A stretch of 13,518 nt of DNA from an uncultured Bacilli bacterium (GTDB lineage Bacteria > Bacillota_I > Bacilli_A > RF39 > UBA660). The notes under the pieces are model-generated. The model saw nothing but the letters and a program-made list of their open reading frames with translations. It was not told the DNA's origin and ran no database searches. The position numbers and the translations under genes are program-made. Position 1 is the first letter of the stretch; each line of letters begins with the position of its first letter. The stretch spans positions 1 to 13,518 of the forward strand of contig CANPWS010000019.1 of assembly GCA_947584955.1 (NCBI GenBank), read 5' to 3'. This document shows positions 13,113 through 13,518 of the stretch, piece after piece.

Positions 13113-13518
13113 AAGTGCAAAACGAGCATCAAAAGTATCTCCAATAGATTCTATTAGAAATAGTGCTAATATTAAGCTTAATGCTAAAAAATTAAAATCC
13201 CCTAAAATTATAAGAAAAATATTTGGCGTAGGTGGTGAAATATCTTATAAAAATATAAAAAGAAATAAAAAGAAATATAGAACTACTGTAATTTCTCTTG
13301 TTACATCAGTATTTGTATTTATAGGTTTATCAGCATTTATGAATATGACATTCGGTGAAGCAAAAGAAGAATTAGATTATTTAGAATATAATCTTGCTCT
13401 TACTACTTCTAGTGTTACAAATGAAAATTTGAATCATTTTATAAATACGACAACTTTTGATAATATTAATGAATCATCCATTATTAGATCTACTGATTTT
13501 ATTTTTCAAAATGTTAAA
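13063..13518 (+). pseudogene. FtsX/MacB-type ABC permease, N-terminal part missing, runs off the window
   Basis: In the +1 frame relative to the ArpU-like gene there is an open stretch to the window end. It encodes a membrane segment (S-I-I-L-G-I-V-T-I-Y-F-S-A-F) followed by R-S-A-K-R-A-S-K-V-S-P-I-D-S-I-R, then F-G-V-G-G-E-I-S-Y-K-N-I-K-R-N-K-K-K-Y-R and another membrane segment (V-I-S-L-V-T-S-V-F-V-F-I). This is the middle of the long Firmicutes FtsX-type permeases (roughly 800-850 residues) common in peptide-resistance loci. The N-terminal TM1, first extracellular domain and two further segments are absent. The frame closes at a stop at 13015, and there is no Shine-Dalgarno before any start, so expression as a normal protein is doubtful. 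It is not a copy of the BceB-like gene at 4946. Confidence 0.75.

Noticed and set aside
13000..13120. Programmed +1 frameshift joining the ArpU-like protein and the permease
   Set aside because: No slippery site or stimulatory structure is apparent, the two families are unrelated, and a regulator-permease fusion makes no known sense; rearrangement is simpler.
1..13518. CRISPR arrays, tRNA or rRNA genes, transposase or integrase genes, IS-type terminal repeats
   Set aside because: None was seen; the only repeats are short regulatory ones, so the mobile character of 10663-13112 rests on gene families and the junction alone.

Overview
The window is very A+T-rich DNA whose genes are nearly all on the + strand, tightly packed and preceded by strong Shine-Dalgarno sites. 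It suggests a low-GC Gram-positive bacterium (Bacillota), perhaps an Erysipelotrichales/RF39-like Bacilli lineage or a gut Clostridia; I cannot place it more closely. TGA is used as a stop (ends of the genes at 6978 and 11220) and Trp is TGG, so the code is standard and not the Mycoplasma code. Extended -10 promoters (TGGTATAAT, TGGTACAAT, TGATATAAT) recur.

Region 1 (1-628) is the 3' part of a DUF1287-family gene ending in an intrinsic terminator. Region 2 (666-4064) is a response regulator, a BcrA/LanF-type ABC ATPase with an E-loop, its membrane partner and a one-TM histidine kinase. Region 3 (4087-8635) is a complete BceAB-BceRS-type antimicrobial-peptide detoxification module: ATPase, ten-TM permease with a large extracellular domain, OmpR-type regulator and short intramembrane-sensing kinase. 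A TTACA-N4-TGTAA site sits just upstream of the transporter promoter and matches the consensus known for Bce-type regulators. Region 4 (8680-10651) is a YtrA-type GntR repressor, ABC ATPase and ABC-2 permease, driven by a consensus promoter with a palindrome over its -10. Regions 2 to 4 therefore hold three different kinds of cell-envelope-stress or peptide-resistance transporter, each with its own regulator, side by side.

Region 5 (10663-13112) looks like an accessory insertion: a tandem-HTH XRE regulator on the - strand, a divergent small two-TM protein, an unrecognised 160-residue protein, a dense 500-base regulatory corridor, a 41-residue Cys-containing small ORF and an ArpU/RinA-like phage-type regulator. 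The corridor holds helically phased CATRAAA repeats, two promoters each followed by a hairpin terminator, and a third hairpin overlapping the small ORF.

Region 6 (about 13063 to the window end) is the interior of an FtsX/MacB-type permease lacking its N-terminal part. It is joined out of frame to the C-terminus of the ArpU-like gene. This junction, and the corridor just before it, are the most unusual parts of the window. The fused permease belongs to a family that is also usually found in peptide-resistance loci, so the element may have landed in, or recombined within, a fourth transporter.
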